Shown: piece after piece, positions 17,869 to 26,100 of the stretch
How positions within the stretch are numbered: position 1 is the first letter of the stretch
How the letters are laid out: each line of letters opens with the position of its first letter
Assembly (NCBI GenBank): GCA_007120035.1
Contig: SKON01000193.1
Span: 1-64,000 of the forward strand
Reading direction: 5' to 3'
DNA: 64,000 nt
From: Myxococcales bacterium
GTDB lineage: Bacteria > Myxococcota_A > Bradymonadia > Bradymonadales > Bradymonadaceae
Program-made: the position numbers and the translations under genes
The notes under the pieces: generated by a model
What the model was told of the DNA's origin: nothing
Databases searched by the model: none
Seen by the model: the letters and a program-made list of their open reading frames with translations, nothing else

Positions 17869-18495
17869 ATGCAGGACGAGAGAGAGCGTCGACATTTCTC
17901 CATGCTCCGTTCCTTCGCGGCCGCTGATTTTCTGACCCTGGCGAACGCTTCGTGCGGGATGGCGGCGATCTTCTGCTGCCTGAGGTACGCCGAGACCCAG
18001 CAGCCGGTGTTGATCTGGGTGGCCTTCGGGCTCTTTCCCCTGGCGTTGATCTTCGACATCCTGGACGGATGGGTGGCCCGGTGGCGTCGGCGGCACTCGG
18101 CGCTGGGGGCAGACCTGGACTCCCTGGCGGACATCGTCTCTTTCGGGGTGGCCCCGGCGGTGTTGGGGTACACCCTGGGGATGACGGGGATCCTCGACGG
18201 GGCGGTCCTGACGTTTTTTGTGATCTGCGGGATCGCGAGGTTGGCCCGATTCAACGTGACGGCGTCACAGATGACCGGGGATCAACGGGTGAAGTACTTT
18301 GAAGGAGCTCCGGTCCCGACCAGCGTGCTGGTGGTCCTGGTGTTGGTCGTCGCCTATATGACGGGCAACGTCCACGAAGAGCTGTGGGGGGGAACCCTCC
18401 ACGTCGGGCCCTGGCGACTCCACCCCCTGGTATTGATCTATGGGGTCAGCGGCAGCGCGATGATCAGCGCCACCCTTCGATTCCCCCGGCCCTGA
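17869..18495 (+). CDS. pssA: CDP-diacylglycerol--serine O-phosphatidyltransferase
   Basis: Inner-membrane enzyme that makes phosphatidylserine, the precursor of phosphatidylethanolamine. The CDP-alcohol phosphatidyltransferase signature is complete: D-x2-DG-x2-AR-x8-G-x3-D-x3-D, starting at DILDGWVAR. The 208 residues include several hydrophobic segments. ATG 17869 begins two bases after the previous stop and has a GGTGGGAG site, so it belongs to the same run. The type (short, hydrophobic) matches Bacillus-type PssA. Confidence 0.92.
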   Translation: MQDERERRHFSMLRSFAAADFLTLANASCGMAAIFCCLRYAETQQPVLIWVAFGLFPLALIFDILDGWVARWRRRHSALGADLDSLADIVSFGVAPAVLGYTLGMTGILDGAVLTFFVICGIARLARFNVTASQMTGDQRVKYFEGAPVPTSVLVVLVLVVAYMTGNVHEELWGGTLHVGPWRLHPLVLIYGVSGSAMISATLRFPRP

Positions 18496-18502
18496 TCGAC
18501 GA

Positions 18503-18634
18503 TCAGGCCGGTCCGAAGAGGAGCTTCACGACCACGATGATCGCCACGAAGCCGAAACAAACAGCCATGGTCATCCCGGGTACCCAGGTCGCCTGGTGAA
18601 TCGGCCCGTCATGTTCTCCGTGATTGTCGGCCAT
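18503..18634 (-). CDS. 43-residue single-pass membrane protein
   Basis: A short reading frame convergent with pssA. Translation starts MADNHGEHDGPIHQ, then has one membrane helix (about 21-40, MTMAVCFGFVAIIVVVKLLF) and ends GPA. The His/Asp-rich head and single helix recall small accessory subunits of respiratory oxidases, but no respiratory gene is near, so I only call it a small membrane protein. A weak AAGAAGAG site lies about ten bases upstream. The stop is eight bases from the pssA stop. The shape (polar head, clean hydrophobic helix, immediate stop) argues against chance. Confidence 0.6.
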   Translation of the reverse strand: MADNHGEHDGPIHQATWVPGMTMAVCFGFVAIIVVVKLLFGPA

Positions 18635-18822
18635 CGTCGTACTCTTCTTGGAAAGGGGATCTCTTCACCGTCTCGGTCCGGCGGATATCCTGGAAAATAG
18701 AAGACCGATTGTAAAGCGGAAAGGGGCAAATTGTCGCGGACGGTTGCTCCCGGGCACCGGGGAGTGTATTGGTTTTGGGCGATGATTTGTGTCCGTTTCG
18801 GCGAAACGAGGAAGGGTTGCCA

Positions 18823-19851
18823 ATGGAATTGTTGAAGATTTTGTCCGAGCTGCCAGGGGCGCCCGGTCGAGAAGAGAAGGTGAGGGAGTTCATCGAGTCC
18901 AAGGTCAAGGACCTGGCCGATGAGGTCCGCACGGACGTGATGGGGAATCTGATCTGCCGGAAACGGCCGACAAGCGGAAACGACGACGCGCCTGTGGTGA
19001 TGATCGCCTGCCATATGGATGAGATCGCGTTCTACGTCCGCCAGATCGACGACCAGGGGTTCGTGCGGGTACACAACCTCGGCGGGTTTGACACCCGAAA
19101 CCTCTTCGCTCGCCGGGTTCGGATTCAGACGCGGGATGGAGAGGAGATCTTCGGGAACCTCAACCCCGGCGGCCGGCCTGTTCATATCGCGTCGGAGAAG
19201 GATCGAACGAAGATCCCCAAAGTGCATGAGTTCTTTATCGACACCGGTCTGGATCGAGAGGAGCTGGCCGAGAAGGTGCGTCCCGGGGATCCCGTGACCC
19301 TCGTGCAGGAGCTGGTGCAGCTCGGTGACCTGGTCAGTGGCAAATGCCTGGACAACCGGGCGGCCTGCTGGGTGGGGGTCCGGCTCCTGGAGGCGCTGAA
19401 GAAGACCCCCTACGATGTGCATGTGGTGTTCACCGTGCAAGAGGAGATCGGTCTGCGGGGGGCGATCACCTCCGGGTATGATATCAACCCCGACATCTCC
19501 ATCGCCGTGGACACCACGCTGGCCGTGGACACCCCCGGGGTTCCGGAGGAAGAGCAGATCACGGCCCTCGGGGAAGGGGCTGCGATCAAGGTGCTCGATG
19601 CCTACATGGTGAGCGATAAGAAGCTCGTCGATGAGTTCATCGCCCTGGCCGAGGAGCGAGAGATCCCCCATCAGTACGAGGTGCTGCCTATGGGCGGCAC
19701 CGACGGAGGGGCGATGCAACGAGCCCGCAGCGGCAGTCGGGCGATCACCTTGAGTATCCCGACCCGATACATTCATACTGTAACGGAGACGATTCATCGC
19801 GGAGATCTGCAGGCCACTGTGGATCTTCTCCAAGCCTACCTGAGTGAGTAG
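18823..19851 (+). CDS. M42 family metallopeptidase (glutamyl aminopeptidase/deblocking type)
   Basis: Cytoplasmic di-metal aminopeptidase that trims peptides. The metal and catalytic residues can be followed: CHMDE (His), CLDNRA (bridging Asp), QEEIG (two Glu), IAVDTT (Asp) and PTRYIHT (His). The 342-residue length is typical and the fold order fits M42 with an inserted tetramerisation domain. ATG 18823 follows GAGGAAGGG. The 190 bases upstream of the gene show only a weak possible promoter near 18744-18772 (TTGCTC-N17-TATTGG). The gene after it starts five bases beyond its stop. Confidence 0.92.
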   Translation: MELLKILSELPGAPGREEKVREFIESKVKDLADEVRTDVMGNLICRKRPTSGNDDAPVVMIACHMDEIAFYVRQIDDQGFVRVHNLGGFDTRNLFARRVRIQTRDGEEIFGNLNPGGRPVHIASEKDRTKIPKVHEFFIDTGLDREELAEKVRPGDPVTLVQELVQLGDLVSGKCLDNRAACWVGVRLLEALKKTPYDVHVVFTVQEEIGLRGAITSGYDINPDISIAVDTTLAVDTPGVPEEEQITALGEGAAIKVLDAYMVSDKKLVDEFIALAEEREIPHQYEVLPMGGTDGGAMQRARSGSRAITLSIPTRYIHTVTETIHRGDLQATVDLLQAYLSE

Positions 19852-19856
19852 GGCCT

Positions 19857-20585
19857 ATGAGAGGACAAGGTCGAACCAGTGGGAAGTGGGTGGTGTCGCT
19901 GAGCGTGGTCGCCCTGATGGCGACGGGATGCGTAGAGGCGGCCTTCGACATCCCGGAAGAAGCCCAGGAGTGGGCGAACAACGAGCTCGTGGATCGGCTC
20001 CTGCGGGTGGGAATGACCTTCCATGATGGGACCTCTCCGCCGGAGCTCTCCGGGGTCTATCTCTTAGACGAGGCGGTGATTCTCTACCACGATCGGAGTG
20101 AGCTGGAAGGGCGGCGGATCCTGGAGTCCCAGTGGGAGTTTCGGTCCACCGATGACGGCTTGCTGGTGACCGCTGAGGAGGAAGACGGGCCTCTGTCGTT
20201 CTACGAGGTACCCGCGGGGATTCGGGGCGACGGGGACTGCTTTACGCTGCTCTTCTTGGATGACGGTGAGTCTGCGCCGCCAGGGGAGGAGGAGGTCGAG
20301 GAAGAGGAGGTCGAGGAAGAGGAGGACGACGAGAACGGAGACGACGAGAACGGCGACGACGGCGAAGACCAGGAGCTCGATCTCTCCGACGAGCCCTGTC
20401 CCCAGGATCAGTGGTTCATCTTCTCGGCCTGCGTGGAAGACGAGGGGTTGTCGGAGGTGCGAATCGCCGACGAAGTGCGACGATACGCGAGCCCCGACGG
20501 GCGATGTGTGACTGAGACCGAGGGGCGGCGGGTGGTGTCCCAAGACTTCGTGGAGCGAATCGATCACGAGGACGAGGAAGACTGA
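19857..20585 (+). CDS. Acidic lipoprotein of unknown function
   Basis: A 242-residue predicted lipoprotein: signal peptide with lipobox LMATGC. The middle of the protein (about 141-180) is an almost pure Glu/Asp run with NGDDENGDDG, likely a flexible, cation-binding linker. The C-terminal part has three cysteines (PCPQDQW, SACVED, GRCVTE). No family is recognised. It starts five bases after the peptidase gene and is followed by heptamer repeats and a terminator. Confidence 0.8.
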   Translation: MRGQGRTSGKWVVSLSVVALMATGCVEAAFDIPEEAQEWANNELVDRLLRVGMTFHDGTSPPELSGVYLLDEAVILYHDRSELEGRRILESQWEFRSTDDGLLVTAEEEDGPLSFYEVPAGIRGDGDCFTLLFLDDGESAPPGEEEVEEEEVEEEEDDENGDDENGDDGEDQELDLSDEPCPQDQWFIFSACVEDEGLSEVRIADEVRRYASPDGRCVTETEGRRVVSQDFVERIDHEDEED

Positions 20586-20610
20586 GGACTGAGGACTGAG
20601 GTCAGAGGTC
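20583..20610 (+). repeat. Heptamer tandem repeat after a stop codon
   Basis: Four 7-base units TGAGGAC, TGAGGAC, TGAGGTC, AGAGGTC; the first includes the stop codon of the preceding lipoprotein gene. A related heptamer array is at 61662-61689. Confidence 0.7.
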
Positions 20611-20621
20611 AGAGAAAAGAC

Positions 20622-20650
20622 AAAAGCCCCGCCGGTGAGGCGGGGCTTTT
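20622..20650. terminator. Bidirectional terminator between convergent genes
   Basis: A perfect 8-bp GC stem (20626-20633 with 20639-20646) and 5-base loop, with AAAA before and TTTT after. It can serve the lipoprotein gene on the left and the Ser-rich protein gene on the right. Confidence 0.92.
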
Positions 20651-20674
20651 GTGTGTGCATTCCCCCGGCCAGCG

Positions 20675-21559
20675 TTAGAATCGGCTGCTCATGCAGGAGG
20701 AGAACTCCGAGGAGAAGTTGGCCAGCAGTCCACAGGATTGCACGGTGGAGGCGGCGCAGGTGTCGTATCCGGCAGCGACGCTGAGGCACTGACGGAAGTC
20801 GGAGGAGAAGTCTGTGGAGGCTCCACAGGCGTCAATGGTGGGCACCGGGTAGTAGTCGAAGTCGGCGGCTACGGTCATGCATTGGATGAAGTCCGAGGAG
20901 AAGCTCGTGGCGATGCCGCAGGAGGCTACGATGGAGGGCGCCTCGGAGGCGTAGAGACGACCGCCCAGGGAAAGGCATTGGGACCGGGTGGAGCTGAAGC
21001 TGGTGTGGGTATCGCAGGCCCGGACCAGCTCGGCGTACCAGTCCACGGCGACCTCCGTGGTGGAGTCGTAGTGGTGGTGGTGGTGGTCGTAGGTGTGTCC
21101 GTGGTCGTAGGTGTGTCCGTGGTCGTAGGTGTGTCCGTGGTCGTAGGTGTGGTCGTAGTCGTAGGAGTAGGACCGGCCCGAGCGGCCGTGGCTGCGGCGG
21201 TTGGAGGAGCTGGAGGACCTCGAGGAGCGGTTGCTGGAGGAGCGTTGCGAGGAGGTGTAGGTGTCCTGATGGCCGCGGGAAGAGTGGGCCGAGCCGGAGC
21301 GGGAAGAGCTGGGCGACCGGGACCGTGAGGACCGATCCTGTCGGGAGCTTCTGGAGGCCTGATCGGAACCACAGGATCCGCAGTCGCTGCCGCCCGAGGT
21401 GGACACGTCGACGTGGACGTCGACGTTGACGTTGACGTCCACATGGGCGTCCGTGGAGGACTGGGAGTGGCGCTGTTGGGCCAGCAATTGAGGGCTCGCC
21501 AGCAGGAGAAGGCCGGCGATGGCGAGGGCGGATGTGCGAAGGAAGACGGGGGTGTTCAT
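20675..21559 (-). CDS. Secreted Ser/Arg- and His-rich repeat protein with paired-Cys repeats
   Basis: No known family recognised. A signal peptide (ending LLAQ-QRHS) leads to 294 residues in three zones. First a V/D alternating segment (DVNVNVDVHVDV) and a Ser/Arg-rich zone. Then a tandem His repeat, units like YDHGHT four times and a final HHHHH, a plausible metal-binding comb. Then four copies of a motif C-x3-T-x-F-S-S-x3-Q/S-C-[LM] spaced by about 40 residues, each a likely disulfide hairpin. The gene stands alone, convergent with the acidic lipoprotein gene, and shares a terminator. It is probably periplasmic or extracellular. Confidence 0.8.
   Translation of the reverse strand: MNTPVFLRTSALAIAGLLLLASPQLLAQQRHSQSSTDAHVDVNVNVDVHVDVSTSGGSDCGSCGSDQASRSSRQDRSSRSRSPSSSRSGSAHSSRGHQDTYTSSQRSSSNRSSRSSSSSNRRSHGRSGRSYSYDYDHTYDHGHTYDHGHTYDHGHTYDHHHHHYDSTTEVAVDWYAELVRACDTHTSFSSTRSQCLSLGGRLYASEAPSIVASCGIATSFSSDFIQCMTVAADFDYYPVPTIDACGASTDFSSDFRQCLSVAAGYDTCAASTVQSCGLLANFSSEFSSCMSSRF
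21085..21150 (-). repeat. 18-bp in-frame tandem repeat (His/Tyr/Asp comb)
   Basis: Units of 18 bp at 21085, 21103 and 21121 are exact copies, with a partial fourth from 21139. Each encodes six residues, so copy-number change would keep the frame. Confidence 0.85.
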
Positions 21560-21651
21560 CTCAAGCTCCAGTAGCGATTGTTCTGCTCAACCAATGACCC
21601 AACTCGGGTACATGGGAGCAGACGCCGCGCCTGGAGCGTACATTCAAAAAA

Positions 21652-22296
21652 CTATCCGCCCAGTGGAGGATCGAGGGTGAAGACCTGGTTGAGGCAGTCG
21701 TAGATGTCGGGGCAGACGTTGTCTTCCAGTCGTTCGACACAGGCGTCGGTCTCGGCCCACACTTCCTCGGAGCGGGTGCGGGCGAAGTACCGGCAGTCGT
21801 GGCGGAGGTAGGCGATCTCCTCGGAGCCGTCGCATTCTCGGACGGCGCCGATGAACTCCTGGCACCGGGCCCACCGGTCGTCGGGGAGCTCCAGGCGGTT
21901 GTAGCAGATCTGGGGGGCGTTCTCGGCTTCCAAGAGCTCGTCGCAGGTCAGGTCCTCGACGAGGCACGAGCGGAAGGACTCCTTGGCGTCATCGCCCCAC
22001 TGGCGGACCGTGTTATTACACGCCGGGACACAGGCTTCCTGCACGACACCGCATTGGTCGAACCGGTCGCAGACCTGCTCGCAGAGGACCAGGATCCCGC
22101 TGTCCAGAGGCTGACAGATGAAGTTGACGCAGTCGTGGGTCAGGCGGCAGTCGATGTGGTCGTGGCAGACCTCCCCGTCTCCCCCGAGGAGTACGTCTTC
22201 ATCGGCGGTACATCCGGCGGTGCCGAGGCCAAATGCGACGAATAAGGCGATCAGGGTCGCCGAGGTCAACAGGGAGCGCAGGGAAGTGGGAGCCAT
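21652..22296 (-). CDS. Cys-rich lipoprotein of unknown function
   Basis: A 214-residue predicted lipoprotein with lipobox LGTAGC. The mature protein has about sixteen cysteines, many in C-x3-C or C-x6-C spacing (CEQVCDRFDQC, ACVPACNN), typical of disulfide-stabilised secreted proteins of myxobacteria. I chose ATG 22296 over 22302 because GAGGA then lies six bases upstream. No function can be assigned. Confidence 0.78.
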   Translation of the reverse strand: MAPTSLRSLLTSATLIALFVAFGLGTAGCTADEDVLLGGDGEVCHDHIDCRLTHDCVNFICQPLDSGILVLCEQVCDRFDQCGVVQEACVPACNNTVRQWGDDAKESFRSCLVEDLTCDELLEAENAPQICYNRLELPDDRWARCQEFIGAVRECDGSEEIAYLRHDCRYFARTRSEEVWAETDACVERLEDNVCPDIYDCLNQVFTLDPPLGG

Positions 22297-22461
22297 CGTC
22301 ATTCCTCATGGGTTTGAGACACCTTAAGAGGAAGTAGCATAGGTGGCGAGGGAAGACAAATTCGGGTCTACGGTCTGAGGGCCGGGCGGCCCGGGACGAC
22401 CCCTGGTGCTGGCGCACCACCCCCATTTCGCAAAGTCCCCTCGCACCCCAGTAACTCATTC

Positions 22462-22490
22462 TTGACGACCGAGTGGCGGGGCGGTAGAAG
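22462..22490 (+). promoter_or_regulatory. Sigma-70-type promoter of tRNA-Thr
   Basis: TTGACG, 17 bases, TAGAAG, ending 18 bases before the tRNA. The rest of the 200-base gap to the lipoprotein gene holds only an inverted repeat near 22413 (TGGTGC-N4-GCACCA). Confidence 0.7.
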
Positions 22491-22508
22491 TTTGGCCGCG
22501 TGGAACGC

Positions 22509-22581
22509 GCCAACGTAGCTCAGTTGGTAGAGCAGCTCACTCGTAATGAGCAGGTCGTCGGTTCGAGTCCGATCGTTGGCT
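22509..22581 (+). tRNA. tRNA-Thr (anticodon CGT)
   Basis: A full cloverleaf can be drawn. The acceptor stem is GCCAACG paired with CGTTGGC (22509-22515 with 22574-22580). The anticodon stem GCTCA/TGAGC encloses loop CTCGTAA with anticodon CGT at 22542-22544, reading ACG codons. The T arm contains GTTCGAGTC. CCA is not encoded. I found no second copy of its 3' end in the window, so there is no sign of an integrated element. Confidence 0.96.
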
Positions 22582-22601
22582 TCTTCAAACCTTCTACAGA
22601 T

Positions 22602-22925
22602 TCAGAGGACGCCAACCTCGGTGCACCCTCCTCCATCGCAGGAAAAGGTGCACTCAGCACGGTCCTCACAAGTCATATTGCATCCTCCACCGTCACAAGC
22701 GAAGGTGCAGATAGCGCCGGTGTTGCACACGAAGTTGCAGTCTCCCTCCTTGCAGGTGGCTGAGCATCTTGTGTGGTCTGGACAGGTCACATCGCAGGTG
22801 TCACAGATCTTGGATTTACGGTCCATTGGTCGGGATGATTCTTCCGATAACGGCGAGGTATCGGTTTCTTCGCAGGCGATCAGAAGCAGAGAGAGGAAGA
22901 ACACCGGGAGGAGTCGCGATCTCAT
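22602..22925 (-). CDS. Small Cys-rich repeat lipoprotein
   Basis: A 107-residue predicted lipoprotein, lipobox LLIAC. The mature part is a chain of short C-x3-C-x4-C units; CTFACDGGGCNMTC and CTFSCDGGGC are near copies. Such arrays fold through disulfides and are frequent in secreted proteins of this bacterial group. ATG 22925 is supported by GAGGA eight bases upstream. It ends 21 bases from the tRNA, convergent. No family name is offered. Confidence 0.75.
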   Translation of the reverse strand: MRSRLLPVFFLSLLLIACEETDTSPLSEESSRPMDRKSKICDTCDVTCPDHTRCSATCKEGDCNFVCNTGAICTFACDGGGCNMTCEDRAECTFSCDGGGCTEVGVL

Positions 22926-23163
22926 GGAGTGATCCTCGGGGGATGGGTGGTCACCGGGCTCAAGACACCGCTCAATGCATACCATATAGCCGGGAGGAGG
23001 GGGAACCTTACTCGCAGTGCGTCGCCCCGAACTCCGACGTCCCGATCTCCTTTGCCGCCCACCCCGACGTTTCAGAACCGCGCCCTAATTTAGATCCATA
23101 GAGGGACAGCTTCGTTGAGGAGTGGTACGATCCGGGGACTACTGTTCAACGAAGAGGTCGACG

Positions 23164-26100
23164 ATGAAGCGGATGTGCTCGAGGGGTTTGCTCTTGATGA
23201 TGATGGCTACCCTCATGGCCTGCCCGTCGAGGGCGGATCGGGAAGCCGATGAGGTGGGCATCGAGCGGTCGACCCATGAGGAGGCGGTGATCCCCGGGGA
23301 CGACTGGCAACCGGTCCCGGTGGTCAGCGGGGAGCCCCTGGAGGCTCGGGAGCTGCAGGCCCTCCTGGATCGGTTGCCGCCGTTGCAGGCCGAGGAGGCC
23401 GACGAGGTGGCGTTCTTGCGGCGGGCTGAGAGCCTGCCTGTGCCCCTGGCGGGGGAACCCCTGGAGGGGGAATGGCCCCCGGATTTGAGCGCCCTGGCGC
23501 CGTCGGCGGAGGTCGAGGGTCCGTTGACGGTGCGGGCTTTTCGACCCGACGGTGAGGTCACCCCGCCCTTTCAGGTGGCTCTTGTGTTCGACCGTCCCAT
23601 GATCGCCCTGGGGGCCGTCGGGGAGCTGCCGATCCCGGAAGTGGAGATGACGCCCGCCGTGGCCGGACGGTGGCGGTGGCTGGGGACGCAGACCCTGGTG
23701 TTTCAGCCGTCGGAGCCCTTCCCGATGGCTACTGAGTTCGCGGTGGAGGTGCCCGTGGGGACTCGAGGACTCCAGGGGGACCCGATGGTCGCAGAAGAGC
23801 GTTTCACCTTCAGCACCCCGGCGCCGAAGGTGGTCTCCGTGTTCCCCACCGGGGGGCCTCGTAGCGCCGATGCCGCGGTGCTGGTGGTCTTCGACCAGCC
23901 CGTACATCCCGAGACGGCGGGGGCCATCGAGATCAACGATGGGGCTCAAGTGCCGATGACGCCCTTGGCCAGGGACGATCTGCCCGAGGAGCTGGAGCGC
24001 TATGAGTCGATCCTGGAGCAGCGGCGAGGGATCCTCTTGAGACCGGAGAGGTCCTATCGCGACGGCGCGACGGTGTCCGTAAACGTCAGGGGGCCGATCC
24101 GGTCGATGGAGGGACCGATCCTGGGGACGGAGTCCCATCGGGCGACCTTTCGGGTGCGCGGGGAGTTTCGGATCACCGAGGCGGGCTGTTGGCGGGGGGA
24201 GTGCCAGCCCAACCAGGCGATCCCTGTGCGTCTGACGAACCCCGTGGCGTCTGGCGCGGATCTCTCGGGGGTGGAGATGTCTCCCGAGGTCAAAGACCTG
24301 AGGGTGTTGAATCATGGGAGCAATCTCTCCTTGCAGGGGGACTTTCAGCCCCGGACGACCTATCAGGTGACCCTGCCGGCGTCTCTGGAGGACGCCTTCG
24401 GCCAATCCTTGCAGGGGGCCAGGACGCGGAGTGTTCAGGTCGGGGCGTACCCCAGCCTTGTGGCGGGGCCGAGCCAGCCGATGGTGGTCCAGGCTCTGTC
24501 GGCGGAGAAGAGCTTCCCCGTGGCGGTGGCGGAGGTGGCGAGCTTTCGATCCCGGGTGTACCGGGTGACCCCGGACGATTGGGACGCCGCCCAGCGGTAT
24601 CGGCGCCGGCAGGCGGAGGCGTTCAATCTGAGCCCGGCGAGCAGTCGGATCTGGCGGTTTAGCCAGCAGGAGCGGCAGGAGCGGCGGGAGCTCGCCATCG
24701 ACCTCTCCGACGCGCTCCCGGAGGGGCGGGGGCATGCCCTGGTGGTGCTGGATCAGGCTGAGGGGTACAGGGGGACCCCGAGGTGGGTCTTCTGGGTGCA
24801 GCGCACCGATCTGGCCGCCGACGTGACCGCCGATGGGCGAAGCCTCCTGGTTCGGGTGACCCGTCACTCCGACGGTTCAGCGGTGGCCGGAGCCGAGGTG
24901 GTCGACAGCCGGCGGGGGACCGTGCTTGGCGAGACCGACGAGCGGGGAGAGCTCGAGGTCCCCCTGAGGGGCACCGTGGAGCAGCTGATCGTCCGTGACG
25001 AGACGGACTCTCTGGTGATCCCGGGCGGCGGAAACGTCCACTGGGACGGGCGGTGGGCTACCTCGCCGACGATCACGGAGCATCTATGGGGGGTGATCGA
25101 TGATCGGGAGATGTACAAGCCCGGGGAGACGGTGTCCCTGACGGGCTGGATTCGGACCCGGGAGAATACGCCGCGGGCCGACCTGGAGATGTCTGGGAGG
25201 GGAGAGCTGACCTATCGAGTCCTCGATCCTCGTGGCGCGGAGATCGGGTCCGGGACGGCCCGGATGGATCGGTTCGGGGGGTTCGACGTGAGCTTTGAGA
25301 TCCCTGAGGGAGCCAACCTGGGGACAGCCACGGTAGTCCTGACCCAGGGGGGATCCTCCCACCGTCACCGGTTTCAGATCCAGGAGTTCCGTCGGCCCGA
25401 GTACGAGGTGACCCTGGAGAGTTCGTCGGGGCCTCATATGGTGGGGGAGAGCACCCGGTGGGAGGGGTTGGCGGAGTACTACACGGGGGGCGCCCTGCCC
25501 GGGGCGGACTCCTCGTGGCGGTTTCGGGAGAGCGCCGCGACCTTCCGGCCGCCGGGGTGGTCCCACTTCTCCTTCGGCACCTTCCGCCCCTGGTGGTCCC
25601 CCTGGGGCCGAGGCGGGTCGGGGGACACGGAGAGCTTCGAGGTGTTGCCCGAGGAATTTCGCCGGGGGCTTCAGGACCGGCAGACCGATGGGAGCGGGAG
25701 AGACGTGGTCTCGGCAGTCTTCGAGTCGCCAGAGCGGGGGATGCCCCGGACGGTGACGGCGACGATCTCCGTGATGGACGTGAACCGTCAGTCCTGGGAA
25801 GCGTCGGACGCGGTGTTGGTGCACCCGGGCGAGCTCTACGTGGGGCTCCGATCGGAGCGGAGCTTTGTGCGGGGGCAGGAGCCCTATGTGCTGGAGCTGA
25901 TCGCCGTCGACGTCGACGGAGAGGTCGTGGAGGGGGCGCCCATCGAGGTGAAGCTCTTTCGGCGGCGAGGGTGGCAGAGAGAGGAGAGCAGCGAGGAGAG
26001 CTGTGAGCGGCGCTCTGGCGAGGAGGCCGTGAAATGTCGGTTTGAGGGGCTCTCCCCCGGGGCGTATCAGGTGGTGGCGACCGTGACGGACTCCCGGGGG

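Noticed and set aside
21085-21150. Tandem 18-bp units (and the NQ repeat at 32918) as CRISPR repeats
   Set aside because: The units are contiguous with no spacers and are in frame within coding sequences.
22509-22581. tRNA-Thr as an integration site for a mobile element
   Set aside because: No duplicated tRNA 3' end, integrase or phage gene was found on either side.
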